A stretch of 64,000 bases of DNA from Gordonia rhizosphera NBRC 16068 (GTDB lineage: Bacteria > Actinomycetota > Actinomycetes > Mycobacteriales > Mycobacteriaceae). The DNA lies in the NCBI RefSeq assembly GCF_000298195.1, contig NZ_BAHC01000062.1, positions 1-64,000 of the forward strand, read 5' to 3'. Every line of letters starts with the position of its first letter. Position 1 is the stretch's first letter. The notes beneath the pieces are model-generated. The model saw only the letters and a program-made list of their open reading frames with translations. It was not told the origin of the DNA and ran no database searches. The translations under genes were made by a program, and so were the position numbers. Shown here piece by piece: positions 37,941 to 46,964 of the stretch.

Positions 37941-38113
37941 CAGGGTTCAGGCTACTACCGGGTCACGACAGGTCCCGGCATGGGCGAGCGCGCCCGGACC
38001 GCCCTCCGGGGTGGACCGCCCCTGTGGCGCGGGGGCTAGTATGTGCCCGAATCCACATACTCGAATCCGGGGTTCGCACCACCGCGGGTCTCCCGGCCGG
38101 CCGAGGGGATGTC

Positions 38114-39706
38114 ATGCAACGCAGGTCCATCGTCGTTGCGACGCTCGTGTTCGTACTTTCGGTGGTTGTCCTGGTCGCCGCGCTCGTCGTCTCACTCATC
38201 CCCTTCGCCACCGACGGCTCCGCCGGCCCCACCTCCGCATTCCGGGCCCAGCAGGAACTCGACGCCGTGGCGTTCGAACTCGGCGGCAGCCCCGGCGCGC
38301 GGTATTCGGGAACGCTCACCACGACCGGTGCCGGCGGCCCGCCGCGGAAGGTGGAGTTCACCGACCTCACGGTCGCGTCCACCAAGAACGCGGAGGGCGA
38401 CATCACCTACGACACGAGTACGGCGCAGTACCGGCAGATCGGCAATTACCGCTACCTCAAGGGCCCGGCCCAACTGTGGACCGATCTGTTCGACGGGGCC
38501 CCGATTCTCCGACAGCTCGACCTGAAGGTCACCGAGAACAGATGGACCAACCTGCGCTACTCGGGGCTGCCCGACCTGGGCTACCTGCTGTCCCCGGCTC
38601 TCCTCGCGGGGCGGATCGGCAACGCCGAACGCATCCGGGCGCCGAGTGCGGGACCGGAACTCCCGGCACCGAATCAGGGTCTGCCCGACGCGAGGTTCTG
38701 GCCGACGAGCGATCCCGAGATCACCGCGATCGACGACGACACGATCCGTGTCGGCACGTTGGCGACGACGTTCGACCCGCAGACCAAGCAGGTCACCCAC
38801 ATCGAGGGCGAGTTCGCCTCGTCGGGCACACAGGTCGACATCGACGCCGACGTGACGCTGCTCGGCGCCGACGACCTCACCGCGATGTTCACCGACGAAC
38901 GGTCCCTGCTCCCCGATCTGACGAGTGTGCCCGCCCCTGCGGTGCCCCTCGCGTCCGACGCCGTCACCGCCCGCGGGGTCGGTGCCTGCACCCCCGCGTC
39001 GTGTCCGTTCCTCATCACGGCCACCGGCACGCTGGACGCCGAGGTCGCGGAGGACATGCGGGGCGTGACCGGGCACGTCAACTACGGTTTGACGACGACG
39101 TTCACCGTCGATGATGCGGCGCCGGGCGCCGTCGGCGGGACCTGCACCCGCGTGGTCAGCGCCCCGTTCGGGGGCCGGACCCAGACCACCTGCGCGGCGA
39201 CCCGGCTTCCGGCCGGTACCCGCGTGGTCAGGCCCAACACCGCGATCGAGTACCTGCCGTTCATCGACACCACCGAGGCGGATCTGGCCTCCTACCTCGA
39301 CAGTCAGGAACAGTCGAGCGAACTACCGATCACCATGGAGCGCACCGGTGCCAAGAAGGGCGACGCCGCGCGCTACAACGATCAGGTCGTCGGATTCCCG
39401 AGCAGCTATGTGGTTCGCCAGGGCGACTACCTGTTCGACGGCGTCGGCCCGGAGGGCAACCTGATCGTGTCCTTCGCGCCCGGCTACGCCGAGCATGTGA
39501 CGGCGGGACGGTTCGACCCGGCATGGCCCGGCACCGCCCTACTGACCGAGCAGCTCACAAAGCAGGTGGCCGCGGCCGGTGACCGCGATGTCACCTACGT
39601 GGCCGCCGAACCCGCGACGGCCGCGGCGCTCCGCGCGCTCGTGGTCGCCGAGGGCATCGCCCCGGGCAAGGTCGGCGTGTTCGCAACCCCCCTCACCGCC
39701 GACTGA
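38114..39706 (+). CDS. Exported hypothetical protein with N-terminal anchor
   Basis: A 530-residue protein with one N-terminal hydrophobic segment (VVATLVFVLSVVVLVAALVV, about residues 7-28) and a large beta-rich, Asp/Thr-rich extracytoplasmic part; no second membrane helix. Paired Cys residues (GACTPASCPF and GGTCTRVV...TTCAAT) suggest disulfides outside the cell. Start ATG 38114 after GAGGGG. It resembles porin/DUF3068-like exported proteins only in general layout, and I do not recognise the family. It lies between uvrD1 and a GT-C-like membrane protein, a position empty in M. tuberculosis, so an envelope role is plausible. Confidence 0.7.
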   Translation: MQRRSIVVATLVFVLSVVVLVAALVVSLIPFATDGSAGPTSAFRAQQELDAVAFELGGSPGARYSGTLTTTGAGGPPRKVEFTDLTVASTKNAEGDITYDTSTAQYRQIGNYRYLKGPAQLWTDLFDGAPILRQLDLKVTENRWTNLRYSGLPDLGYLLSPALLAGRIGNAERIRAPSAGPELPAPNQGLPDARFWPTSDPEITAIDDDTIRVGTLATTFDPQTKQVTHIEGEFASSGTQVDIDADVTLLGADDLTAMFTDERSLLPDLTSVPAPAVPLASDAVTARGVGACTPASCPFLITATGTLDAEVAEDMRGVTGHVNYGLTTTFTVDDAAPGAVGGTCTRVVSAPFGGRTQTTCAATRLPAGTRVVRPNTAIEYLPFIDTTEADLASYLDSQEQSSELPITMERTGAKKGDAARYNDQVVGFPSSYVVRQGDYLFDGVGPEGNLIVSFAPGYAEHVTAGRFDPAWPGTALLTEQLTKQVAAAGDRDVTYVAAEPATAAALRALVVAEGIAPGKVGVFATPLTAD

Positions 39707-39722
39707 CGCACTGCGCCCCGAC

Positions 39723-41597
39723 TCACCCCACCAACCGGGCTTCGGCCACCTCACCCACCCGGGCCTCCCCCGTGTGCAGCGACAGCCCCGGCGTGACCGG
39801 GGTGAGCGCGAGTTCGCTGCCGTGACCCTCGAGCTGCACGTAGACGACGTTCAGCCCGCTGCGCACCGGCACCCGGACGGCCTGCCCGCCGTCGAGCGCC
39901 ATCGTCACCACACCGTCGCGGTCTGCGCAATAGCCCATGGCGACTGTCCATCGCCACTGAATCAGCGGGCCGTCGAGGGATAGCCGGGCCGGACCGGTGA
40001 TCTCGGGCTGGGCGCAGGTGCCCCGCCCGGCCGGGATCGTGCGAGCCCGGGTGACCGAGCCGGGCACGAGCCGGCCGGTGGAGTCGAGCACGTCGAGGCG
40101 GTCGGTGACGCCGACGAATTCCGGCCGGTCGCGCACTCGACCGAAGGTCCGGCTGATCTGGTTGTTCGGGTAGGCGACCGGAAGGAGCACCTCGAGCGGC
40201 AACGACTGATCGAACATCGGCTGGTCCCGATGGGCGGCGAGCGACCGCTTCGCGTTGGCGAGATAGTCGGCGGTCGGGTCGTCGCGCCAGGACCGCGAGA
40301 ACGACGTGAGCGAGATCAACGCCGACGTGACCGCCAACGCCGCGGCGAGGGCCAATACCACCGGCCCGAGTCGACCCCGGTCGGCGGTGCCGGCGTGGCT
40401 GCCGCCCGCGGCACGGTGAGCTCGAGCGGTCGCCGGCGACCCCACGATCAGCGCGATCGCGACGGTGATGACCAGCGCCGAGTCGGGCAGGTAGCGCATC
40501 GTCTGCGCGAGTTCGAGTGCCGTGTTGGCGCTTGAGCGGTTCCACATGACCGGGAGCTGCGCGACGACGACGTAGACCGCCGCGCTGACCACCACGGCCA
40601 CCGCGCCGCGCCGGGTCGCCACCGCCCACCACACCAGCGCGGCGAGCACTCCCCATCCGGCCACGATCATCCAGGTCGGTGGGAAACCCATCGGTGGGCT
40701 GGGGACCCAGCGATCCCATTCCCACGGACCACCGACCAGCGACGGGACCACCGCGTTGTTGATCGACCGCCAGACCAGGGCGAGTGTCTGCGACACGGAG
40801 TGTTCACCGGCGGTCGCGTCGGAGACGGTGAAGAAGACGAGAGTCCACAGCACGAAGATGATGCCGAGCGCCGCCCACAGGGTGCGGGCCGCGGTGAACG
40901 TCCGGGTCAGCGTGGTGTCGGTCAACCGGGGCTCCTGCTCGTCGCCGCCCGTCGAACCGATGGGCGTCGGCGCCGCCGGGCCGAAGCGCGCGGCGAGCAC
41001 CGCGGCGACGAAGGCGACCGGGAGGATGAACAGCGACTTCTCGAAGAAGGCCAGCGCGACGACGAACACCACCGTCGACCGGATGACGATGGCCCGGGCG
41101 CGCGGGTGGCTGCCGCGCTCGCGGACCAGGATCACCGCGTCGGCGACGATCCAGGCCATCGCCGCCTGCATGGGGAGCGAGTTGAGTGCGGCCGACCACC
41201 AGGCGAAGGCGGGCACCGTCATCGGGGTGAAGAGGTAGAAGACAAGGGCGGCGAGGGCCCCGACGCCCGCCGACGGCCCGGCGAGCACCCGGATCATCCG
41301 CCACACCGACAGTGAGGCGATGGCCTGCAACACGACAAGCGTCAGTGCGGGGACGACCCAGTTGACCGGCGCGATCACCGTCGACACCCCGGCGACCAGG
41401 AAAGCCGCCGGCATGAAGTGCCCGTCGTGGCTGTGACCGAGGTAATCCCAGCTGAGCACCGGGTAGTCCGATGCCCGCCCGATCAACACGAGATCGTCCC
41501 AGTAGAAGTTCCCGGTGGCGGCCAGCCACCCTCGAACGACGAGTTGCGCGACGATCGCCACGAGGGCCACCGATGACACCGTCCCCCTGCTCAGCAT
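39723..41597 (-). CDS. GT-C-like polytopic membrane protein
   Basis: A 624-residue protein with about ten to twelve transmembrane segments and a C-terminal soluble domain of ~170 residues. Visible: FYWDDLVLIGRASDYPV after the first helix, an acidic Asp-Asp pair in the first loop as in GT-C glycosyltransferases, and HSHDGHFMPAAFL shortly after. The C-terminal domain (from SLPLEVLLPVAYPN) is beta-rich with a possible disulfide between CAQPEI and GYCADRDG. Start ATG 41597 (MLSRGTVSS) is preferred because upstream residues are not hydrophobic and overlap the divergent aroQ gene. Probable lipid-linked sugar transferase in the envelope; acceptor unknown. Confidence 0.68.
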   Translation of the reverse strand: MLSRGTVSSVALVAIVAQLVVRGWLAATGNFYWDDLVLIGRASDYPVLSWDYLGHSHDGHFMPAAFLVAGVSTVIAPVNWVVPALTLVVLQAIASLSVWRMIRVLAGPSAGVGALAALVFYLFTPMTVPAFAWWSAALNSLPMQAAMAWIVADAVILVRERGSHPRARAIVIRSTVVFVVALAFFEKSLFILPVAFVAAVLAARFGPAAPTPIGSTGGDEQEPRLTDTTLTRTFTAARTLWAALGIIFVLWTLVFFTVSDATAGEHSVSQTLALVWRSINNAVVPSLVGGPWEWDRWVPSPPMGFPPTWMIVAGWGVLAALVWWAVATRRGAVAVVVSAAVYVVVAQLPVMWNRSSANTALELAQTMRYLPDSALVITVAIALIVGSPATARAHRAAGGSHAGTADRGRLGPVVLALAAALAVTSALISLTSFSRSWRDDPTADYLANAKRSLAAHRDQPMFDQSLPLEVLLPVAYPNNQISRTFGRVRDRPEFVGVTDRLDVLDSTGRLVPGSVTRARTIPAGRGTCAQPEITGPARLSLDGPLIQWRWTVAMGYCADRDGVVTMALDGGQAVRVPVRSGLNVVYVQLEGHGSELALTPVTPGLSLHTGEARVGEVAEARLVG

Positions 41598-41643
41598 GGG
41601 CTCCAGTCTCAGTGCCCACCGACCCCGTGGCAAAATCGGTCGG

Positions 41644-41988
41644 GTGACTGACGCGAAGACACCCGACGAACAGGCCGGCGACCAGGCCACTGCCATCGCG
41701 TTCGACGTGGACGACTATGACCTGTCCGACGATGTGGCCGCGCTCCCCGACGACATCGACCAGCTGCGTCTGGAGATCGACCGGCTCGACGCGATGATCC
41801 TGGCCTCGGTGAAACGTCGTTCGGCGGTGTCGAAGAAGATCGGTGCCGCGCGGATGGCGTCGGGTGGTCCGCGATTGGTACACAGTCGCGAGGTGAAGGT
41901 GCTCGATCGTTTCGCCGAGCTCGGCCAGGAGGGCCACACGCTGGCGATGCTGCTGCTGCGTCTGGGCCGCGGCCCACTGGGACGCTGA
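41644..41988 (+). CDS. Chorismate mutase, AroQ-delta type
   Basis: A 114-residue intracellular chorismate mutase (Rv0948c-like): chorismate to prephenate. Visible: [20 protein letters not shown] (helix 1 with the active-site Arg), [22 protein letters not shown], and the C-terminal RLGRGPLGR. Known: in M. tuberculosis this short enzyme is weak alone and is activated by complex formation with DAHP synthase through its C-terminal residues, which are conserved here. Start GTG 41644, divergent from the GT-C gene by 46 bp. pgi follows 55 bp downstream on the same strand. Confidence 0.92.
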   Translation: MTDAKTPDEQAGDQATAIAFDVDDYDLSDDVAALPDDIDQLRLEIDRLDAMILASVKRRSAVSKKIGAARMASGGPRLVHSREVKVLDRFAELGQEGHTLAMLLLRLGRGPLGR

Positions 41989-42043
41989 ACGTTCACCTCG
42001 GATGGCATCGCAGGCGGGTCACCGACCGCATAGGGTGAGTCCC

Positions 42044-43735
42044 ATGAGTGACGTCTCCGGCAGCGACTTCGACACCAGCGACCACGACGACATCACGGCG
42101 ACGCAGTCCTGGCAGGCGCTCGCCGCCCATCAGCCCCACGTCTTTGCGATGCATCTGCGTGAGGTCTTCGCGGTCGACCCCGGCCGCGGCAGCGAACTCA
42201 TCATCGACGTGGGCGATCTGCACATCGACTACTCCAAGCACCGCGTGCTGCGCGAGACACTCGATCTGCTCACCGCTCTGGCCCGTGAGGTCGGCCTCGA
42301 GGATCGTCGCGACGACATGTTCGCCGGCGCCCACATCAACACCTCCGAGGACCGGGCCGTCCTGCACACCGCGCTGCGCCTGCCGGCCGATGCCACGCTG
42401 CACGTCGACGGGCAGAACGTGGTCGCCGACGTGCATGAGGTGCTCCACGCGATGGGCGCGTTCACCGACAAACTGCGCAGCGGTGAGTGGAAGGGCCACA
42501 CCGGCAAAGCGATCACCGACGTCGTCAACGTCGGCATCGGCGGGTCGGATCTGGGTCCGGTGATGGTGTATCAGGCGCTGCGCCACTATGTGGACGCCAA
42601 CATCCGCTGTCACTTCGTGTCCAACGTCGATCCCGCCGACATGGTCGCCACGCTCGCCGGCCTCGACGCCGAGACGACGCTGTTCATCATCGCCTCCAAG
42701 ACCTTCACCACGCTGGAAACGTTGACCAACGCGTCGGCCGCGCGACGTTGGGTGCTCGAGCAGCTCGGCGCCGGCGACGACGCGGTGGCCAAACACTTCG
42801 TCGCGGTGAGTACCAACGCCACCGAGGTGGCGAAGTTCGGGATCGACACGGCCAACATGTTCGGGTTCTGGGACTGGGTCGGCGGTCGCTACTCGGTGGA
42901 TTCGGCCATCGGACTCTCGGTGATGGCGGCCATCGGCAAGGAGCGTTTCGGCGAGTTCCTGTCCGGTTTCCACATCGTCGACGAACATTTCCGCACCGCT
43001 CCGCTCGAGCAGAATGCTCCGGTCATCCTGGGCCTGATCGGTCTCTGGTACAACAATTTCTGGGATGCCGGGTCGCGCGCGGTGCTCCCCTACTCCAACG
43101 ACATGGCGCGCTTCGCCGCCTACCTGCAGCAGCTGACGATGGAGTCCAACGGCAAATCGGTGACCGCACACGGGCATCACGTCACTGCCGACACCGGCGA
43201 GGTCTACTGGGGTGAACCGGGCACCAATGGTCAGCATGCGTTCTACCAGCTGCTGCATCAGGGCACCCGGATGATCCCGGCCGACTTCATCGGCTTCGCC
43301 GAACCCACCGACGACCTGTCGACGGCGGACGGCACCGGGTCCATGCACGACCTGCTGATGAGCAACTTCTTCGCCCAGACCAAGGTGCTGGCCTTCGGCA
43401 AGACCGCAGACGAGATCGCCGCCGAGGGGGTCGCACCGAATGTGGTGGCGCACAAGGTGATGCCGGGCAACCGGCCGTCCACGTCGATCCTCGCGCCGAC
43501 ACTGACGCCGTCGGTGATCGGCCAGCTCGTCGCCCTCTACGAGCATCAGGTGTTCGTGGAGGGTTCGATCTGGGGGATCAACCCGTTCGACCAGTGGGGT
43601 GTGGAACTCGGCAAGACCCAGGCCAAGGAGTTGCTCGGCGTCATCGTCGACGCGAAATCACCTGCGCCGCAGGACGATTCGTCGACCGACGAGCTCGTCC
43701 GCTGGTACCGCACGCACCGCGGCCGCACGGCGTAA
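42044..43735 (+). CDS. pgi: Glucose-6-phosphate isomerase
   Basis: Interconverts glucose-6-P and fructose-6-P. Visible: [27 protein letters not shown] (phosphate binding), [18 protein letters not shown] with the catalytic Glu/His, and [25 protein letters not shown] with the catalytic Lys. 563 residues, normal. Start ATG 42044 after GGGTGAG. Position after aroQ matches the order Rv0948c-Rv0946c. Confidence 0.97.
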   Translation: MSDVSGSDFDTSDHDDITATQSWQALAAHQPHVFAMHLREVFAVDPGRGSELIIDVGDLHIDYSKHRVLRETLDLLTALAREVGLEDRRDDMFAGAHINTSEDRAVLHTALRLPADATLHVDGQNVVADVHEVLHAMGAFTDKLRSGEWKGHTGKAITDVVNVGIGGSDLGPVMVYQALRHYVDANIRCHFVSNVDPADMVATLAGLDAETTLFIIASKTFTTLETLTNASAARRWVLEQLGAGDDAVAKHFVAVSTNATEVAKFGIDTANMFGFWDWVGGRYSVDSAIGLSVMAAIGKERFGEFLSGFHIVDEHFRTAPLEQNAPVILGLIGLWYNNFWDAGSRAVLPYSNDMARFAAYLQQLTMESNGKSVTAHGHHVTADTGEVYWGEPGTNGQHAFYQLLHQGTRMIPADFIGFAEPTDDLSTADGTGSMHDLLMSNFFAQTKVLAFGKTADEIAAEGVAPNVVAHKVMPGNRPSTSILAPTLTPSVIGQLVALYEHQVFVEGSIWGINPFDQWGVELGKTQAKELLGVIVDAKSPAPQDDSSTDELVRWYRTHRGRTA

Positions 43736-43740
43736 CCCAG

Positions 43741-43789
43741 GTTCGTCCCCCGGAACTCGGTTCGTCCCCCGGAACTCGGGTCGTCCCCC
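43741..43789. repeat. 19-bp tandem repeat downstream of pgi
   Basis: Two exact 19-bp units GTTCGTCCCCCGGAACTCG (43741-43759, 43760-43778) and a partial third (to 43789). The period differs from the 21-bp family. The repeat begins five bases after the pgi stop, in the 121-bp gap to the convergent gene at 43857; a weak stem CAGGTGG/CCACCTG (43795/43831) follows and may be a terminator. Confidence 0.8.
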
Positions 43790-43856
43790 TCTGCAGGTGG
43801 CGGATGGCCCGATTTCCGGGGAGGAACCACCTGACCTGCCGCAAGCGGGAAGTCCG

Positions 43857-44390
43857 CTATTGCCAGCGGGATTCGTCGAAGACCTCGTCGGGGATCTCGT
43901 CGCCGGGCTGCACGCCGAGGGCCTCCAGTCGGCCCATCAACGCGGCGGCGACCGCGATGAAGGTGACGAGATCCTGCGGTTCGCTGGATCGTTCGGTGGG
44001 ATCGCCGCCCATGAACTCGAACACCGCGGGCGGCACGCAGTCGCCCATGTCCAGCGAACGCTGACCGGTCGCGACCCGCCACGCATCGAACGAGGCACCG
44101 TCCACGGCGTCGGCGATCTCGCCGGACCGTACCGCCCCGAGCACATCGTCCACAGACGCCAACGGTCCCGACGCACCACTGGACGGATCGAATCCGACGA
44201 GGGTGTCGGACGCGATCTCCGGGTCGTCATGGAGGGTGAAGTAGACGATGCCGCGCCAGTCCGCGCCGAACGCCGACACGTCGTCGCGACCGAAGATGTC
44301 GGTCAGCAGTTCGCCGACCTCGTCCCGACGACGCGCGCTGAACAACGCGAACGCGCCATGGGCCACCACCTGCCCTTGCTTTGCCGTCAC
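43857..44390 (-). CDS. Hypothetical protein with possible Tdi1-like immunity fold
   Basis: A 177-residue soluble protein. Visible: LFTDIFG-like early segment (ELLTDIFGRDDV), WRGIVYFTLHDDPEIASDTLVGFDP strands, and a C-terminal VPPAVFEFMGGDPTERSSE with helix. The pattern (P-A-x-x-F-x-G-G near the C-terminus) resembles T6SS-immunity Tdi1/DUF1851-type proteins, but I hold this loosely. Start GTG 44390 (MTAKQGQ) with AAGG before it; its start faces a lipoprotein gene 19 bp away. No toxin gene is adjacent. Confidence 0.6.
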   Translation of the reverse strand: MTAKQGQVVAHGAFALFSARRRDEVGELLTDIFGRDDVSAFGADWRGIVYFTLHDDPEIASDTLVGFDPSSGASGPLASVDDVLGAVRSGEIADAVDGASFDAWRVATGQRSLDMGDCVPPAVFEFMGGDPTERSSEPQDLVTFIAVAAALMGRLEALGVQPGDEIPDEVFDESRWQ

Positions 44391-44409
44391 ATCGGTTACC
44401 TTACGCAAC

Positions 44410-45075
44410 GTGAGACCGACACCGACTGCACTGCGCGCGCTCGGGCGTGTGTGCCTGCCCCTGTGCGTCGTCGCCGCCATGACCGCGGCGTGCGCGTCGT
44501 CCTCGTCGTCCGACGATCGGGAGACACCCACCTCGGTACCCATGAGCGCCGCGGTCACGCCCCCACCGGGCCAGCCGGTCCGCACCGGCCCGGGCACCGC
44601 CCTGACCTTCGGCGAGAGCGCGATTCTGCCGGCCGATGCCTTCGCTGCCAACGGTTCTCGGGCGATGTTCACCGTCACCGGGATCACCGTCGCGCAGGGC
44701 GTGCCGGAGGAAATCACCAAGGGGGGCACGGCCTACTTCTTCTACGTCACGGTGACGTCGCTGTCGTCGCGCGTCGCGCCGGCACCGACGACGGTGGGCT
44801 TCGCGGGCAGCGCCGACGGCCGGGACGCCGCGCTGACACTCGCATCCACACCGGGCCTGCCGGGATGTCCGGTCACCACCGTGCCCGAACGGATGCGACG
44901 CGGTGACTCCTATTCGACCTGTCTGGTGTCGGTCGCGGACCCCGATCAGCGTCTCGGACAGGTGATCTACTGGGCCGACACCACCTCGAACTCCGCCCTC
45001 GACTACAAGTCGGACCCGGTGGTGTGGTCGCTGCCGACGCCGCCGTCGGCGAGCGTCACACCATCCGCCGGGTGA
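44410..45075 (+). CDS. Probable lipoprotein
   Basis: A 221-residue secreted protein starting at GTG 44410. Visible: positive N-terminus, hydrophobic core LGRVCLPLCVVAAMTAAC, then Ser/Thr/Pro-rich linker; MTAAC is a non-standard lipobox (Thr at -3), so either a lipoprotein or a cleaved secreted protein. The rest is a beta-rich, Cys-pair domain (PGCPVTTV, STCLVSV) resembling immunoglobulin-like DUF4352 proteins in outline. Its 3' end overlaps the convergent SDR gene by 20 bp. Function unknown. Confidence 0.72.
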   Translation: MRPTPTALRALGRVCLPLCVVAAMTAACASSSSSDDRETPTSVPMSAAVTPPPGQPVRTGPGTALTFGESAILPADAFAANGSRAMFTVTGITVAQGVPEEITKGGTAYFFYVTVTSLSSRVAPAPTTVGFAGSADGRDAALTLASTPGLPGCPVTTVPERMRRGDSYSTCLVSVADPDQRLGQVIYWADTTSNSALDYKSDPVVWSLPTPPSASVTPSAG

Positions 45076-45805
45076 TGCCTGCGGGAAGGTAGCGCAACGC
45101 GACGGCGATCGGCGCCCACGGCCAGCGGGGCACCGGTGCCCACCCCGACTCCTTCTCGATCGCGGCGACCATCGCCGCGACGCCCTTGTCGGTGTCGGTC
45201 ATCATCGCGGTCTTGACCCCACGGTTGATGTCGGTCTCGATGTAGCCGGGAAGCAGAACCGACACCCGGATGGGCGAACCGGCGAGTTCGGCCTGCAATC
45301 CCTGCCCGAGCGCCGAGAGCCCGGCCTTGGACGCCGAGTAGGCGGCCTGCGCCCCCGGCAGGCCGCGGATGGCGCTCATCGAGCTGATCAGTACGAGGTG
45401 CCCGGCGTTCTGGGCCCGGAAGATCTCGAGGGCGGCCTCGATCTGGGCGAGCGCGCCGACGAGGTTGGTCTGGACGGTCTCGATGTTCGCCGCCGCGTTG
45501 CCGGTGCCGATTCGCGCTCCCTTCCCGAGTCCGGCGTTCACCACGACGCGGTCGAGGCCGCCGAGTTCATCGGCGAGTCCGCCGATCACTCGTGGCACGG
45601 AGTCGGTGTCGGTGACGTCGAGGCGTGCCGTCGCCACCTGGGCCGCGGCGGGGCGCAATTCGTCGGCCAGCGCGTCGAGACGGTCGAGACGCCGCGCGCA
45701 CAGGGCCAGCGCCCGCCCCTGCGCCGCGAAGGCCCGGGCCATCCCCTCGCCGAGACCGGAGCTGGCGCCGGTGATCAGGATCCTCTGACGTGTCGTTGGG
45801 CTCAC
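45056..45805 (-). CDS. Short-chain dehydrogenase/reductase
   Basis: A 249-residue SDR (NAD(P)-dependent oxidoreductase). Visible: ILITGASSGLGEGMARAF (cofactor loop), VVNAGLGKGARI, and the catalytic YSASKAG with upstream Ser in LISSMSAI. Start GTG 45805 (VSPTTRQRI); the frame is open further upstream without Rossmann residues. Its 3' end overlaps the lipoprotein gene by 20 bp on the opposite strand. Substrate unknown; C-terminal extension ending in RRMV suggests a membrane-proximal substrate such as a lipid. Confidence 0.88.
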   Translation of the reverse strand: MSPTTRQRILITGASSGLGEGMARAFAAQGRALALCARRLDRLDALADELRPAAAQVATARLDVTDTDSVPRVIGGLADELGGLDRVVVNAGLGKGARIGTGNAAANIETVQTNLVGALAQIEAALEIFRAQNAGHLVLISSMSAIRGLPGAQAAYSASKAGLSALGQGLQAELAGSPIRVSVLLPGYIETDINRGVKTAMMTDTDKGVAAMVAAIEKESGWAPVPRWPWAPIAVALRYLPAGITRRMV

Positions 45806-45868
45806 GGCTGCCAACCTACCGAACCTTCCGGCCCTGAAGACCTCACGACACCGGGCAGTCATCGACAC

Positions 45869-45897
45869 CGACGCGTCAGCGCACCCCTGACGCGTCG
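45869..45897 (-). terminator. Hairpin terminator of the ThDP-KS-aminotransferase operon
   Basis: A perfect 10-bp stem CGACGCGTCA / TGACGCGTCG (45869-45878 with 45888-45897) and 9-base loop, 18 bases past the aminotransferase stop at 45915. Confidence 0.7.
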
Positions 45898-45914
45898 ACT
45901 TCAGGGCCTACCGC

Positions 45915-46964
45915 TCAGGCGGTCTGGGCGGTCAACCGCAGCGACGCGACGAGATAGTCCGTACTGGAGCGGTCCCCGACGGTGATGCGGGTGCCGTGGC
46001 CGCGGCACTCCTTCGTCGATACCCCGCAGCCGCGCAGCAGGTGCCCGATCGCGACGCCCTCGATGCCGGGCAGGAACAGGAAGTTGCCCTCGCTGGGCAG
46101 CACCGGGCACCCGATCGCCCTCAGCATGTCCGCCATCCGGTCACGCTCCGCACGCATCGACCGGACTCGCTGGGCCAGTTCATCTTCCGCGGCCAACGCG
46201 ACCGGTACCGCGGCGATCGCCGCCGATCCCACCCCGAACGGCAGCTCGAACCGTCGCACCTCGGTCACGATCTGTCGCCCGCCAACCCCGTATCCCACCC
46301 GCAGCGCCGCGAGCCCGTACGCCTTGGAGAACGTGCGCAGGACCAGCAGGTCGTCGAAGGTCCGGATCAGCCGCCACAGGTCGGGTGAGTGCCGGGAGAA
46401 CTCCACGTACGCCTCGTCGAACACGGTGATCACACCGGCCGGCAGGGAACGCACGAACTCGTGCAGCTCGGACTCGTCGACCACCGATCCGGTCGGGTTG
46501 TGCGGCGAACACACGACGACGGCGACGGTGCGCGCGGTCACCGCGGCACGCATCGCCGCCAGGTCGACCCGGCCGACGTCGTCGAGCGGCACGGCCTCCA
46601 GCCGCATCCCGAGCATCTCGGCGAGGATCGGGTAGCCGTCGAAGGTCGGTGTGGCCGTGAGCATCTCCGGCGCATCGACACCGCGGGCGGCGCCCCGCCG
46701 CAGTGCGGCCTGCAACACGGCCAGAGCCACGCCGGTGGCACCGGCGCCCACTGTGACCTGCGCACCCGGCAGGCGCAGATGCTGCGCTATCCGCGCCCGG
46801 GTGTCGTCGGGCAGGAAGTCGGGGTAACGGTTGGTGTCGGACACACCCTCCCGCAGGACCTCGGCGACGGCCGGCAGCGGACCGTAGGCGGATTCGTTGA
46901 GGCCCAGCCGTACCACCGCGTCGTCGGCGCACGCCGGTCCCCTCGGCCCCGCCGGTGGGCTCAC
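45915..46964 (-). CDS. PLP-dependent aminotransferase, HisC-like
   Basis: A 349-residue class I/II (fold type I) aminotransferase of the histidinol-phosphate type. Visible: GLNESAYGPLP near the N-terminus (HisC signature), CSPHNPTGSVVDESEL, VFDEAYVEFS with the cofactor Asp, and LRTFSKAYGLAALRVGYG with PLP Lys at residue 214. Start GTG 46964 overlaps the ketosynthase stop as GTGA. Last gene of the four-gene operon. The setting makes amino transfer to a carbonyl made by the pathway more likely than histidine biosynthesis. Confidence 0.9.
   Translation of the reverse strand: MSPPAGPRGPACADDAVVRLGLNESAYGPLPAVAEVLREGVSDTNRYPDFLPDDTRARIAQHLRLPGAQVTVGAGATGVALAVLQAALRRGAARGVDAPEMLTATPTFDGYPILAEMLGMRLEAVPLDDVGRVDLAAMRAAVTARTVAVVVCSPHNPTGSVVDESELHEFVRSLPAGVITVFDEAYVEFSRHSPDLWRLIRTFDDLLVLRTFSKAYGLAALRVGYGVGGRQIVTEVRRFELPFGVGSAAIAAVPVALAAEDELAQRVRSMRAERDRMADMLRAIGCPVLPSEGNFLFLPGIEGVAIGHLLRGCGVSTKECRGHGTRITVGDRSSTDYLVASLRLTAQTA

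Noticed and set aside
45915..46964. HisC (histidinol-phosphate aminotransferase) as the firm assignment
   Set aside because: The protein is HisC-like, but no other his genes are nearby and it is coupled to a ketosynthase, so a pathway-specific role is more likely.
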